Of a stretch of 64,000 bases of DNA, positions 36,858 through 45,375 are shown piece after piece. The stretch is from the NCBI RefSeq assembly GCF_009908295.1, contig NZ_JAAALO010000001.1, forward strand, positions 434,001 to 498,000. Direction: 5' to 3'. Under the pieces are notes generated by a model. It was not told the DNA's origin and did no database searches. It saw nothing but the letters and a program-made list of their open reading frames with translations. The translations under genes and the position numbers were made by a program. Positions within the stretch are counted from its first letter, which is position 1; every line of letters begins with the position of its first letter. The stretch is from Micromonospora rubida (GTDB lineage Bacteria; Actinomycetota; Actinomycetes; Mycobacteriales; Micromonosporaceae).

Positions 36858-37640
36858 ATGACTCCTTACATTGCAGAGGCTGCGGACCGGCTCGCCGGCA
36901 CGGCGACGGCCTTTCAGGAAAGCTGGGACCGGCAGCAGGAGGCGTTCATGCCGGACCGGGAGGCGCGCTTCGCCGCCATGCTCGACGCCGTCGACGCGGT
37001 CACCGACGGGGACGCGCCCCGCCTGCTCGACCTCGCCGGGGGCACCGGCACCATCTCCCTGCGGGCGCTGGCCCGCTTCCCCCGGGCCGAGGTAACCCTG
37101 GTCGACCTCGACCCGGCGCTGCTGGCCCTGGCCGGTGCGTCGCTGCGCGACCGGGCGAAGGTGCTGGTCGCCGACCTGAGCCGCCCCGACTGGCCCGACC
37201 GGCTGCCGCACCGCGACTACGACGCGGTGCTCACCGCCACCGCCCTGCACTGGCTGCCGGCCGACCGGCTCACCGACCTCTACGCCGAGATCCGGGGCCT
37301 GCTGCGGCCGGGCGGGCTCTTCGTCAACGCCGACCACATGCCCGACGACGCGCTTCCGGGGCTGACCGGCAGACTGACCGCCCGGGCCCGCGAGCGCCGG
37401 GCCGCCCGGTACGCCGCCGGGGCGGCCCTGTCGTGGCCCGACTGGTGGGAGCGGGCTGGCGCGGATCCGGTGCTCGGCCCACTGGTCGCGCGGCGCCGAG
37501 AGATCTACCCGACCGGGCACAGTCCCGAGTGGAACCCCCCGGTCTCCTGGCACCTCGCCACGCTGACCGCCGCCGGCTTCACCGAGGCCGGCACACTGTG
37601 GCGGGGCGGCGCCGACGCGGCGGTGGCCGCCGTCCGCTGA
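36858..37640 (+). CDS. class I SAM-dependent methyltransferase
   Basis: A 260-residue methyltransferase. Motif I is LLDLAGGTGTISLRAL, motif II VTLVDLDPALLA, and the post-motif VLTATALHWLPADRL is typical of the UbiE/Tam-like methyltransferase_11/12 group. The substrate is unknown. ATG at 36858 lacks a clear Shine-Dalgarno; with the -10-like TAACTA close upstream, the transcript may have a very short leader. A palindromic operator candidate lies 45 bp upstream. Confidence 0.85.
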   Translation: MTPYIAEAADRLAGTATAFQESWDRQQEAFMPDREARFAAMLDAVDAVTDGDAPRLLDLAGGTGTISLRALARFPRAEVTLVDLDPALLALAGASLRDRAKVLVADLSRPDWPDRLPHRDYDAVLTATALHWLPADRLTDLYAEIRGLLRPGGLFVNADHMPDDALPGLTGRLTARARERRAARYAAGAALSWPDWWERAGADPVLGPLVARRREIYPTGHSPEWNPPVSWHLATLTAAGFTEAGTLWRGGADAAVAAVR

Positions 37641-37661
37641 CCGGACGCGCCGCCTACGTCG

Positions 37662-37700
37662 CGGCGGCCGATGGACCCGCCGCCGGTAGGCTCGTCCCGG
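37662..37700 (+). promoter_or_regulatory. possible degenerate fluoride (crcB) riboswitch element
   Basis: Upstream of the fluoride-channel pair, the sequence can be drawn like the crcB aptamer: GGCGG pairing with CCGCC around CCGATGGAC, a GCC-GGTA-GGC hairpin, and GGAC complementary to a later GTCC. The GATG that usually follows the second hairpin and the A-rich joint are missing, so this may be coincidence. Confidence 0.25.
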
Positions 37701-37723
37701 CGAAGCCACGAGGGGCCGCCGGG

Positions 37724-37775
37724 CACCAGCACGTCCGCCGCCGACGGGTTCCCGCCGGCGGCGGACGTGCTGGTG
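37724..37775 (+). promoter_or_regulatory. 19-bp perfect hairpin in the crcB leader
   Basis: 37724-37742 pairs perfectly with 37757-37775 around a 14-base loop. The 3' arm ends at the start of the GTGGGAGG ribosome site and the GTG start follows 11 bp later. It could be an attenuator or expression platform, or a terminator of the methyltransferase transcript. Confidence 0.6.
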
Positions 37776-37785
37776 GGAGGGCGAG

Positions 37786-38355
37786 GTGACCGGAGCGGAC
37801 CCGCGCCGGGTCGATCCCGACGTCGACCTGCGCGTGCCCGGGGACCGGGGCGAACTGCGGGCGCACCCGGCGGCGGTGCTCGGCGTGATCGCGGCGGGGG
37901 GCGTGCTCGGCGCGCTGGCCCGCGCAGGGCTCCAGGCCGCCTTCCCGCACCGGCCCACCGGCTTCCCCTGGGCGACGTTCGCCATCAACGTGACCGGATG
38001 CCTGCTGATCGGGGCGCTGATGGCGGTGGTCGCCGCCGGGCGGACCCGGCCGCTCACCCGGCCCTTCCTCGGCGTCGGCGTGCTGGGCGGGTTCACCACC
38101 TTCTCCACGTACGCGGTCGACGTGCGGCTGGCGGTGGCCGCCGGGGCGGCCGGCACCGCGCTGGCGTACCTGGTCGCCACCCTGGTGGGGGCGCTGGTCG
38201 CGGTGTGGCTCGGCGACGCCGCTGCCGGCCGGCTCCTGCGCCGCTCGGCCCGGCCGGCAGCGGCGGGCGGTGACGGGCCGGGCGCGGGCGGTTCCCGGGC
38301 GGCGGACGGGCCGGCCCCGAACGACCGGGCCGACGAGGATCGGGGGGCCCGGTGA
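37786..38355 (+). CDS. crcB: CrcB/Fluc fluoride channel subunit 1
   Basis: Exports fluoride across the cytoplasmic membrane as a dual-topology homo- or heterodimer. It is 189 residues with four transmembrane helices and the signature segments GFPWATFAINVTGCLLIGAL and GVGVLGGFTTFSTYAVD (the conserved Phe/Ser/Thr polar track). A Gly/Ala/Pro-rich tail of about 35 residues follows TM4. The GTG start has GGGAGGGCGAGG upstream. It overlaps the second crcB gene by 4 bp (GTGA), the usual paired arrangement. Confidence 0.92.
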   Translation: MTGADPRRVDPDVDLRVPGDRGELRAHPAAVLGVIAAGGVLGALARAGLQAAFPHRPTGFPWATFAINVTGCLLIGALMAVVAAGRTRPLTRPFLGVGVLGGFTTFSTYAVDVRLAVAAGAAGTALAYLVATLVGALVAVWLGDAAAGRLLRRSARPAAAGGDGPGAGGSRAADGPAPNDRADEDRGAR

Positions 38356-38714
38356 CGGTCCTGCTGATCGCCCTCGGCGCGGCCGTCGGGGCGCCGCTGC
38401 GCTACCTCACCGACCGGGCCGTGCAGTCCCGGCACGGCTCGTCGTTCCCGTGGGGCACCCTGACCGTGAACGTGCTCGGCTCTCTGCTGCTCGGCGCCCT
38501 GGTCGCCGCGCCGGTCGGGCCGGCCGCCGCCGCGCTGCTCGGCACCGGCTTCTGCGGCGCGCTCACCACCTACTCGACCTTCGGCTACGAGACGCTGCGG
38601 CTGGCCCGCGACGGACCCCGGTGGACCGCCCTGGCCAACGCGCTGACCAGCGTGGCCGCCGGGCTGGCCGCGGCGTCGCTCGGCTACGCGGTGACCCGCG
38701 CGCTGAGCGGGTGA
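38352..38714 (+). CDS. crcB: CrcB/Fluc fluoride channel subunit 2
   Basis: A 120-residue, four-helix fluoride channel subunit. Conserved segments: GAAVGAPLRYLTDRAVQ, SSFPWGTLTVNVLGSLLLG, and GFCGALTTYSTFGYET. In bacteria with two adjacent crcB genes, the products form an antiparallel heterodimer. It is translationally coupled to the upstream copy through a GTGA overlap. There is no N- or C-terminal extension. Confidence 0.93.
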   Translation: MTVLLIALGAAVGAPLRYLTDRAVQSRHGSSFPWGTLTVNVLGSLLLGALVAAPVGPAAAALLGTGFCGALTTYSTFGYETLRLARDGPRWTALANALTSVAAGLAAASLGYAVTRALSG

Positions 38715-38778
38715 CCTACGCACCGAGCGGGTGCCACCCAATCCCGACGGCCCGTGGGGGTGACGGCTCCGCCCGGGG

Positions 38779-39114
38779 TCAACGCGCCCGGCGCTCCGGG
38801 TGCGCCCGGTTCCAGGCCCGCATCCGCTCCGGGTACCCGGTGCGGGCGGCCTCGTACAGGGGCACCGCGTGCCGCTGGGCGATCTTCGCAGCGGCCCGGG
38901 GCGAACCGGTCCGCCGCCGGATCCACTCCCCGTCGTGGGCGATCGCCACCACGGTGGTGTCGGTCGCGGTGGTCTCCGGCTCGAGGTAGAACTCCACACC
39001 CCGGCGGCTGGCCACGAATGTCTCCAGGGCGGCGAGGTCGTCGGGCGTCGCCTCCCGGTCGAGTTTCGTCGGGATCCCATCGACGGCGCGCTGTCGCCGG
39101 CTGAACCAGCCCAT
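38779..39114 (-). CDS. small conserved protein of unknown function
   Basis: A 111-residue hydrophilic protein (MGWFSRRQRAVDGIP start). It has a central beta-rich stretch (GVEFYLEPETTATDTTVVAI, then AHDGEWIRRRTGS) and a basic C-terminus (RTGYPERMRAWNRAHPERR). It has no signal peptide or helix long enough for a membrane segment. It is convergent with crcB and about 225 bp from the MFS gene. I do not recognise a family name, although sequences like this occur in actinobacteria. Confidence 0.65.
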   Translation of the reverse strand: MGWFSRRQRAVDGIPTKLDREATPDDLAALETFVASRRGVEFYLEPETTATDTTVVAIAHDGEWIRRRTGSPRAAAKIAQRHAVPLYEAARTGYPERMRAWNRAHPERRAR

Positions 39115-39338
39115 GCCCGGCTCCTCTCCTCAGCGTCCCACCAGTGGAGCACCCCCGCCTGACATCCTGCTGGATGCGGGGTGAGAGGAACCTGACCACG
39201 GGGCCGGCGGGCCGTACGCTCGCCCGGTGACCGGTGTCGACGGCCCGGCGGCGGCCAAGCGGACCCGGCGGCCTCCGGCGGCAGGGACGGCGGCCCGGCG
39301 TTCGCTCGGCACCCCCGGGGCGCCGAGCGGGGGTTCAG

Positions 39339-40589
39339 TCAGCGGGTGGGCCGGGAGCCGGCCAGCGGCCGGATCACCGGGACCAGGGCGAGGGCCGGCA
39401 GCAGCAGGAGCGGCACCACGATCAGGGCACGCAGCGTGCCCACCTGGTCGCCGAGCAGGCCCAGCAGCGGAGGACCGCCGAGGAACGCGGAGTAGCCGAT
39501 CACCCCGACGACGCTGACCCGGGCCGGCGCCCGGTCCTCGTCGTCCGCCGCGGCGCTCAGCCCCACCGGGAAGCCGAGCGACGCGCCGAGCCCCCACAGC
39601 GCGACCCCGGCGATGGCGACCGGCCCGGAGCCGGCCAGCACCGCGAGGGTGGCGCCGACCCCGGCGCACAGGATCGTGCCGAGCAGCACCGGCACCCGGC
39701 CCCAACGGTCGAGCGCCACCGTACCGACGGTGCGGCCGACGGTCATGCCGACCACGAAGACGCCGAAGACGGCAGCGCCGGCGGCCTCGCTCAGTCCGTA
39801 CCCGTCGACGAACGCCACCGCGAGCCAGTCGTTGGCACTGCCCTCGGTGAACGCCATCACCAGCACAAACAGGCCGATGAGCAGGGTGCGCGGCTCCCGC
39901 CAGGCCGCGAGCAGCGAGCCGCGGCGCGCGGCGGCGGCGTCGCGGGCGGACCCCGGGTCGACCCCGTCGGCCGCCAGGAACGACCGGGCCCCGAGCAGCG
40001 TGCCGGCGAGCACGACCGCCGCCAGCACGGTCAGGTGCGCGGCGATCGGCACCCCGGCCCGGGCCGCCGCCGCGCCGAGTCCCGCGCCGGCCACCGAGCC
40101 GAGGCTCCATGCGGCGTGGAACCGGGGCAAAATGGTCCGGCCCAGCCGCCGTTCGACGGCCGTACCCTCGATGTTCATCGCCACGTCGCAGGTGCCGGAG
40201 CCGTAGCCGAACAGGAACAGGCCGACGGCGACGCCGGGCAGGAACCCGGCGAACCCGGCGGACATCCCGGCCACCGTCATGCCGCCCGCCACCAGCAGGA
40301 CGCTGATCGCCACCGTGCGGGCCGCGCCGAGACGCTGGGTGACCAGCCCGGCGGTCGGCATCGCCAGCAGCGAGCCCGCGGACATGGCGAGCAGCAGCAG
40401 CCCGAGCTGTCCGGCGGTGAGGCCCAGCGCCTCGCGGACCGCCGGCACCCGGGAGAACCAGGAGGCGACCGCGAGGCCGTTGAGGGCGAACACGGCCGCG
40501 ACGCCGTTGCGGGCGGCCAGGACCGCGCGTGGTGCGCCGGGAGGCGCGCTGCCCGGGCCGGCGGTCGGGGCGTCGGCGGTGCTGCTCAC
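39339..40589 (-). CDS. MFS transporter
   Basis: A 416-residue, 12-helix major facilitator protein. It contains NGLAVASWFSRVPAVREALGL in TM1 and GLVTQRLGAARTVAIS, a divergent form of the MFS A-motif region after TM2, resembling the YbjJ/inner-membrane MFS subgroup. The substrate is not predictable. The GTG start at 40589 is supported by a GGAGAGG ribosome site 9 bp upstream; a longer frame to 40667 lacks a signal. It is divergent from the hydrolase gene. Confidence 0.85.
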   Translation of the reverse strand: MSSTADAPTAGPGSAPPGAPRAVLAARNGVAAVFALNGLAVASWFSRVPAVREALGLTAGQLGLLLLAMSAGSLLAMPTAGLVTQRLGAARTVAISVLLVAGGMTVAGMSAGFAGFLPGVAVGLFLFGYGSGTCDVAMNIEGTAVERRLGRTILPRFHAAWSLGSVAGAGLGAAAARAGVPIAAHLTVLAAVVLAGTLLGARSFLAADGVDPGSARDAAAARRGSLLAAWREPRTLLIGLFVLVMAFTEGSANDWLAVAFVDGYGLSEAAGAAVFGVFVVGMTVGRTVGTVALDRWGRVPVLLGTILCAGVGATLAVLAGSGPVAIAGVALWGLGASLGFPVGLSAAADDEDRAPARVSVVGVIGYSAFLGGPPLLGLLGDQVGTLRALIVVPLLLLPALALVPVIRPLAGSRPTR

Positions 40590-40753
40590 GGGGTGGTTTC
40601 CTCTCCGGGGATTACGTCGCCCGAACATTGGACACCCCGGGCCGACAGCACCGACTGCCGGCCCCACCCCTTACCGCGATCCGGGCCGCCTAGCCGGCGG
40701 CGGACCGGGTACCCCGGCCCCGGCGACGACCGACGCGAGGCGGTGAGGATGAC

Positions 40754-41470
40754 GTGACCGAGCCCGCCCCGCCGCACCGGGAGCCGGCGCAGGACCACCG
40801 GCACGGGCGGCTGGCCGCCCGCCCGGCCCCACCGACCGGCCGGGGCCGGCCAGGGCTGACGCCGGTGACCGACCCCGGGGGCGAACCCCGGGCCCTGGTG
40901 TACGCCCCGGACGACGCCGACGAACGGCCGTACCGGTTGGTGCTGCTGCTGCACGGTGCGGGCGGCTCGGCCCGGCAGGGCCTGGACCTGTTGCTGCCGC
41001 TGGCCGACGCGCACCACCTGCTGCTCGTCGCGCCGCAGGCCACCGCGTCGACGTGGGACCTGATCACCACGGGTTTCGGGCCGGACGTGCGCCGGATCGA
41101 CGAACTGCTGGAGACCGTCCTGTCCGCCCACCCGGTCGCCGACGTGGCGTTCGGCGGCTTCTCAGACGGCGCCTCGTACGCGCTGTCTCTGGGCCTGACC
41201 AACGGCGACCTGGTCCACGCGGTGCTGGCCTTCTCCCCCGGGTTCGCCGCGCCCCTGGTCACCCACGGTCGGCCACGCGTGTTCGTGTCGCACGGCGCCG
41301 CCGACCGGGTGCTGCCGGTGGACGTGTGCAGCCGCCGGCTGGTGCCCCGGCTGCGCTCGCTCGGCTACCCGGTCGACTACGCGGAGTTCGCCGGCGGGCA
41401 CGAGGTGCCGGCGGAGCTGCGCCGCCGGGCGGCGGACTGGCTCGCCACCCCCTCGCCCGGCCCGGCCTGA
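40754..41470 (+). CDS. phospholipase/carboxylesterase-like alpha/beta hydrolase
   Basis: A 238-residue serine hydrolase. The oxyanion-hole segment LVLLLHGAGGSARQGLDLL, nucleophile FGGFSDGASYALSLG, acid SHGAADRVLP and His in FAGGHEVPAE are all visible in order, matching the phospholipase/carboxylesterase family. The first 45 residues are disordered and rich in Pro/Arg. It probably hydrolyses short esters. Single gene, convergent with the FUSC-like gene. Confidence 0.87.
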   Translation: MTEPAPPHREPAQDHRHGRLAARPAPPTGRGRPGLTPVTDPGGEPRALVYAPDDADERPYRLVLLLHGAGGSARQGLDLLLPLADAHHLLLVAPQATASTWDLITTGFGPDVRRIDELLETVLSAHPVADVAFGGFSDGASYALSLGLTNGDLVHAVLAFSPGFAAPLVTHGRPRVFVSHGAADRVLPVDVCSRRLVPRLRSLGYPVDYAEFAGGHEVPAELRRRAADWLATPSPGPA

Positions 41471-41512
41471 CCGCCCGCGCCGGCCCGACCACCCGCGCCC
41501 GCGCCGGCCGGG

Positions 41513-42637
41513 TCACAGCGCCGGCAGGCCGAGCGCTTCGTCGACCCGCCCGAGGACGGCCGCGTCGTCGTCCACCCCGACTCCGCGCAGCAGGTCGATG
41601 GCGGTGGCCCGCACCGACCCGACGATCATCGCGAGCGGCAGGGTCTGACCGGCGGTGAACAGGCGGCCGGCGCCCCGGACCGCCTCCAGCGCGGCCGTCT
41701 CGGCGCGGGCGGCGTGCTCGTCGGCGAGGGCGTCCCGGCCGTCCAGGTCGGCGGCGAACGCCTCCCCGGCGGCGTGCATCGCGTCGGCCAGCAAGCGGAT
41801 GGCGACCCCCAGACCGGGCGGGACGGGGGTGGGCAGCCGGGTCAGGGTCACCCCGGCCCGGGCCAGGACCCGCACGTTGCGCACCGCGTAGTCGATCTGC
41901 CCGATGGACGCGTCGACCGAGCGCAGCCGGCCCAGGTGCCGGCGACGGCGTACGTGCAGGGTCAGCGCCTCGCCGGCGGCGAGCACCCCGGCGCGCAGCC
42001 GCTCCACGGCGGCGTCCATCCCCCGGGCCCGGTCGAGGGCGGCCAGGGCGGCGGTGGGGTCGCGCTCGTCCAGCGTGTCGGCGACCTCGCGCAGCAGCCC
42101 GGCGAGCTCCTCGAAGGTCTGCCGGAACTCGGCGACCAGCGGGGCGAGCGGGTGCCGGGCGTCGACGAGTTGGCTGGCGACGAGGGCCACCACCCCACCG
42201 ATCAGCGCGTCGACGAACCGGAACGGGACCAGCGACTCGGTGGACGGGGAGACCACCACCAGGTAGAGAGCCGAGACCGCGGCCTGCACCACGGAGACGC
42301 TGCTCGCGCCGATCGCCACGGCCAGGACGATGGTCAGCAGGATGACCGTGAAGACCGTCCAGCTGGTGCCCGGCCCGAGGGCCTGCACCACCACGTCGGC
42401 GACGAGCACCCCGGCGGCGACGCCGAGCACCACCTCCACCGCCCGGCGCATCCGCTGCCCCCTGGCCTGCCCGAGGACGATCAGCGCGGCGGCCGGGGCG
42501 AAGAACGGCTCCGGGTGCCCGACCAGGCGGGTGGCCAGCACCCAGGCGACGGTGGCCGCCACGGTGCCCTCCACCACCGGCACCCAGCCCTGTCGGACCC
42601 GGCCGGCGGCCTCCCGCAACCAGCCCCACCGCACCAT
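41513..42637 (-). CDS. FUSC-like aromatic acid exporter family protein
   Basis: A 374-residue membrane protein. The first 170 residues contain about five to six transmembrane helices (VPVVEGTVAATVAWVLATRL, then FFAPAAALIVLGQARGQR); the second half is a soluble helical domain. This matches the FUSC/aromatic-acid-exporter (YgaE/ArAE-like) group. The ATG at 42637 has a strong GGAGGAGG site; a longer frame to 42718 exists but is poorly supported. It is followed by nothing on the same strand. Confidence 0.78.
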   Translation of the reverse strand: MVRWGWLREAAGRVRQGWVPVVEGTVAATVAWVLATRLVGHPEPFFAPAAALIVLGQARGQRMRRAVEVVLGVAAGVLVADVVVQALGPGTSWTVFTVILLTIVLAVAIGASSVSVVQAAVSALYLVVVSPSTESLVPFRFVDALIGGVVALVASQLVDARHPLAPLVAEFRQTFEELAGLLREVADTLDERDPTAALAALDRARGMDAAVERLRAGVLAAGEALTLHVRRRRHLGRLRSVDASIGQIDYAVRNVRVLARAGVTLTRLPTPVPPGLGVAIRLLADAMHAAGEAFAADLDGRDALADEHAARAETAALEAVRGAGRLFTAGQTLPLAMIVGSVRATAIDLLRGVGVDDDAAVLGRVDEALGLPAL

Positions 42638-42739
42638 CGCCGCCTCCTCCGCCGTTGCACCGCCCACCATGGTGCTCCCCGGCGGGCCGGGCGCCGCCGC
42701 CCGGGCACGCCGACCCACCGCGCAACCGGCCCCACGGCC

Positions 42740-43357
42740 TCATCCGGCTGCCCGGCGGGCGGCCCGGCGGTGCCGCCAGAGGCGGGCCGCCACCAGCACC
42801 ACCAGCAGTCCCAGCAGCGCCTCCCCGCCCAGGCCGAGTCGGCGCTCCAGCAGCCGGTACGAGGCGCCCGCCAGGTAGCCGAGCACCGCCACGGTCACCG
42901 CCCAGAGCACCCCGCCGCAGACGTTGGCCAGGGTGAACGTGCCCCGGGGCACCCCGCTGAGCCCGGCGATCCCCGGCACCAGGGCACGCAGCCCCGCCAC
43001 CCAGCGGCCGAGCAGCACCGCCACCGCGCCCCGGCGGCGGACCAGGTCCAGCGCCCGCCGCAGCTCCCCCGAGCGGACCAGCCGGCGGGGCGCGTGGGAC
43101 AGCAGCCGACGGCCGTACCGGCGGCCGATGAGGTAGCCGGTCTGATCGCCCAGCGTCGCCCCGGCCACCGCCATGGCAGCCACCGCCCACAGCGGCAGCC
43201 GACCCGAGTGGGCGAGCACTCCACCTACCAGCACCGCGATCTCCCCCGGAACGAACAGCCCGAGGAGGGTGGACGCCTCCAGCGCGGGAAGCAGGAAGAC
43301 CAGGGCGAGCACCAGCGCGGGCGGCGACGCCACCAGCACCGCGAGCACCCGGTCCAC
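42740..43357 (-). CDS. DedA/VTT-domain membrane protein
   Basis: A 205-residue DedA-family protein with four to five hydrophobic segments. Signature stretches are FVPGEIAVLVGGVLAHSG, GDQTGYLIGRRYGRR and GRWVAGLRALVPGIAGLSG with its conserved Arg/Gly/Pro. The family flips or maintains polyprenyl phosphate/phospholipid lipids and supports membrane homeostasis. It lies about 100 bp upstream of the FUSC-like gene on the same strand and may be co-transcribed with it. Confidence 0.88.
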   Translation of the reverse strand: MDRVLAVLVASPPALVLALVFLLPALEASTLLGLFVPGEIAVLVGGVLAHSGRLPLWAVAAMAVAGATLGDQTGYLIGRRYGRRLLSHAPRRLVRSGELRRALDLVRRRGAVAVLLGRWVAGLRALVPGIAGLSGVPRGTFTLANVCGGVLWAVTVAVLGYLAGASYRLLERRLGLGGEALLGLLVVLVAARLWRHRRAARRAAG

Positions 43358-43557
43358 CCGACCATTCTCCCCGGACGGCGACGGCCGGCGACCCCGATCA
43401 CCGTTCCCGCCGCCACCCGCCCGCGCCGGGGACAGGGGACGAGACGGGGACGGTACGAACCCCGGTCCGGCTGGTCAAGCGGGTGTCGGGCGGCGGCTGA
43501 CCCGCGTGGCGGCCGTCGCAAGGCCGACGAGGGTGCCCACCGACGGCGAAGATCAGC

Positions 43558-43563
43558 TATAAG
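43558..43563 (+). promoter_or_regulatory. -10 element of a probable leaderless transcript
   Basis: TATAAG ends 6 bp before the ATG at 43570, which places the expected transcription start at or next to the start codon. No Shine-Dalgarno is seen. Leaderless mRNAs are common in actinobacteria. Confidence 0.5.
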
Positions 43564-43569
43564 TGGTCC

Positions 43570-44427
43570 ATGGACTTCCCGCCGTACCTGGCCAGCATGC
43601 CGATGCACGCGATCACCGAGATCCACGGCGAGCCCGGGCTGCTGGAGCGGTTCCGGCTGGAGATCCGCGCGTTCGACTCCGGCGCGCAGGCCCGGCTCAC
43701 CGCCGCCCTCGACCTGGCCGCCGAGCTGCACCGCGACGACCGGCGGGTGCGCGAGCCGTACCTGAACCACCTGCTGCGGGTGGCGATCCGGATGATGCAC
43801 CACTACCAGGTGCGCGACGTGGACGTGATCGTCGCCGGCCTGCTGCACGACGCGGTGGAGGACCACCCGGCTGAGCTGGCGGGCCTGACGGAGAACCACC
43901 CGGTCGAGCCGGCGGGCCTGACGGAAAACCACCCGGTCGAGCCGGCGGGCCGGGCAGAGGACCACCCGGTCGAGCCGGCGGGCCGGGCGGGGCGCTACCC
44001 GGCGGGGCCGGAGGTGGAGGTGGCGGCCGGCGACCGCACCGCGGCGGCGTTGGCGGTGCTCGCCGCGCGGTTCGGCCCGCGGGTCGCGCGCCTGGTCGCC
44101 GCGGTCACCAACCCGGCGTACGACCCGGGGCGCGACCGGCACGCGCAGTACCGGGAGCACGTGGCGGCCAGCCTGGACCGGGAGCCGTGGGCCCGGGTCA
44201 TCAAGGTTTCCGACTTCACCGACAACGGGGTCGGGGTGATCCACACGGTCGGCCCGAAGGTGTTCTCCTCAGCGACGAAGTACCGTCCGCTGGTGCCGGT
44301 CTTCCGGGAGCTGATCGCCCGGCCGGACACCCCGCTCGCGCCGGCGGTGAAGGCGCACATCTTCAGCCAGCTCGACCTCGCCGAGGAGCGCTTCAGCGCG
44401 ATCCTCGACCATCCGGTGAGCACCTGA
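43570..44427 (+). CDS. HD-domain phosphohydrolase with repeat insertion
   Basis: A 285-residue protein similar to the hydrolase (HD) domain of RelA/SpoT. Metal ligands are visible: His67 (NHLLRVA), His93-Asp94 (LLHDAVED), and a late Asp in IKVSDFTDN. It probably cleaves a phosphoester such as a nucleotide; no synthetase or TGS domain is present. Directly after the HD motif, residues 98-141 consist of four copies of an 11-residue unit (NHPVEPAGLTE and variants), so about 55 residues appear inserted between helices of the active-site region. The rest of the domain continues normally at TAAALAVLAARFG. Confidence 0.8.
   Translation: MDFPPYLASMPMHAITEIHGEPGLLERFRLEIRAFDSGAQARLTAALDLAAELHRDDRRVREPYLNHLLRVAIRMMHHYQVRDVDVIVAGLLHDAVEDHPAELAGLTENHPVEPAGLTENHPVEPAGRAEDHPVEPAGRAGRYPAGPEVEVAAGDRTAAALAVLAARFGPRVARLVAAVTNPAYDPGRDRHAQYREHVAASLDREPWARVIKVSDFTDNGVGVIHTVGPKVFSSATKYRPLVPVFRELIARPDTPLAPAVKAHIFSQLDLAEERFSAILDHPVST
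43861..43992 (+). repeat. 33-bp tandem repeat in the HD gene
   Basis: Four consecutive 33-bp units encode DHPAELAGLTE, NHPVEPAGLTE, NHPVEPAGRAE and DHPVEPAGRAG. Copies two to four are nearly identical in nucleotides. The first unit begins at the native Asp after the HD motif, implying expansion from the original gene sequence. Confidence 0.9.
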
Positions 44428-44459
44428 GGCCGAGACCGCCGTCGAGGTGAGTTTGGGCG

Positions 44460-44724
44460 GCTCTGAATACTCCAGCCGCGCCTGATGAAGTCGAAGTCTT
44501 CGCTGGTAGTGGGCTTGTTTAGCGCGGTACTGGTGTCGGCGTCACCATCGTGACCATCGATGTATGGGGTCGGTAGTCCGGGTGGCGGTGATCAGGTGTG
44601 CCAGGAGACGGCGGACCTCACCCAGGGTGAGAGGGGATGAGTATCTCATGATCAGGTTCGAGCCTCCTCCTTTCGCGTGGGCGGCGGTGACGGCAAGGTA
44701 GGCGCGGGCCCAGGGCCCCGGCAA
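44460..44724 (-). pseudogene. C-terminal transposase remnant
   Basis: Read on the minus strand, GPWARAYLAVTAAHAKGG, SPLTLGEVRRLLAHLI and HRWSRW are followed, after a TGA in place of a sense codon, by RRHQYRAKQAHYQRRLRLHQ. The segment resembles the C-terminal tail of IS701-like actinobacterial transposases (LTxxEIRRLL, then WSxWRRRHQxRAxxxHYRRR). The upstream catalytic DDE region is absent. It is a dead fragment directly after the HD gene and marks old insertion-sequence activity. The family assignment is from motif memory, so it is moderate. Confidence 0.55.
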
Positions 44725-44815
44725 AGTCGCGAGGTGTCCGATCCCGCCCGAAGTTCATCCACCTTCCGGGAATCCCGTTCCGCACCTCAGGATGGCCGGA
44801 GATCATGGAAGGAAT

Positions 44816-44839
44816 TGGCCCCTCCGGGGGCCATTTTTT
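44816..44839 (+). terminator. T-tailed intrinsic terminator
   Basis: TGGCCCC-TCCG-GGGGCCA stem-loop (44816-44833) followed by six T residues (44834-44839). A canonical rho-independent terminator is uncommon in this GC-rich genome and has no intact gene directly upstream, so it may belong to a lost mobile element or a small RNA. Confidence 0.7.
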
Positions 44840-45069
44840 ACCAAGATCTCCCGCGTGGTCAGTCGTGCCGTCGGAAATGGCGCTCCTGGTAGTGGTGCGC
44901 CGTACGGGGGCCGGGGCCTCGGTTCCGCCGAACCTCAGCTGTTCCATATTTCGCCCAAATGCCGGGGAGGCCGCCGCTACGCCGCCCCATGCCGCCCCGC
45001 CCGTGCGCCGGGCAGTCGGGCGGCGACCTGACAATCGCCCCCACCCGGTCGGGGGACCTGCCCTTCGGC

Positions 45070-45135
45070 CCCTACGGAGCTGCCCCGTCCACGCTCCCAC
45101 TCCACCGACAGCACAAACGGGGCAGCTCCATAGGG
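45070..45135. repeat. 19-bp imperfect hairpin in the accessory spacer
   Basis: 45070-45088 pairs with 45117-45135 with one mismatch (a G-U wobble if transcribed from the minus strand), loop 28 bases. It lies in the middle of the gene-free stretch 44730-45370; apart from the repeats described I see no gene there. Confidence 0.7.
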
Positions 45136-45375
45136 ACCAACGCAGGGCAGACCGACCCGGCAGGGCCGACGATGCCGGCAGCGCGCGCATCCCCGGGCGC
45201 CTGCCAAGCCGGAGACCCTCAAGACTTTGCCGGGGCCCTGGGCGCGGGCCCCGGTCCAGCAATCTGATAAGAGGGTGGCCCGCCGATCATGACTTGGCCG
45301 CTGTCGAACCAGAGCCTTCGCTTGGTTTGAGCGGTGAACGATGGGGCTCGGGCCGTACGCCGAACCTGTTTCGAT

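Larger units (their letters stand above)
44708..45243. repeat. 21-bp inverted repeat, arms 515 bp apart
   Basis: GCCCAGGGCCCCGGCAAAGTC at 44708-44728 is the exact reverse complement of 45223-45243. The left arm overlaps the transposase remnant. The arms bracket about 500 bp without a recognisable gene. This could be element ends, or two copies of a dispersed repeat in opposite orientation. Confidence 0.75.

Noticed and set aside
44618..45262. 214-codon open frame across the accessory spacer
   Set aside because: Runs through terminator and hairpin structures, with no protein-like pattern; overlaps the transposase remnant in a different frame.
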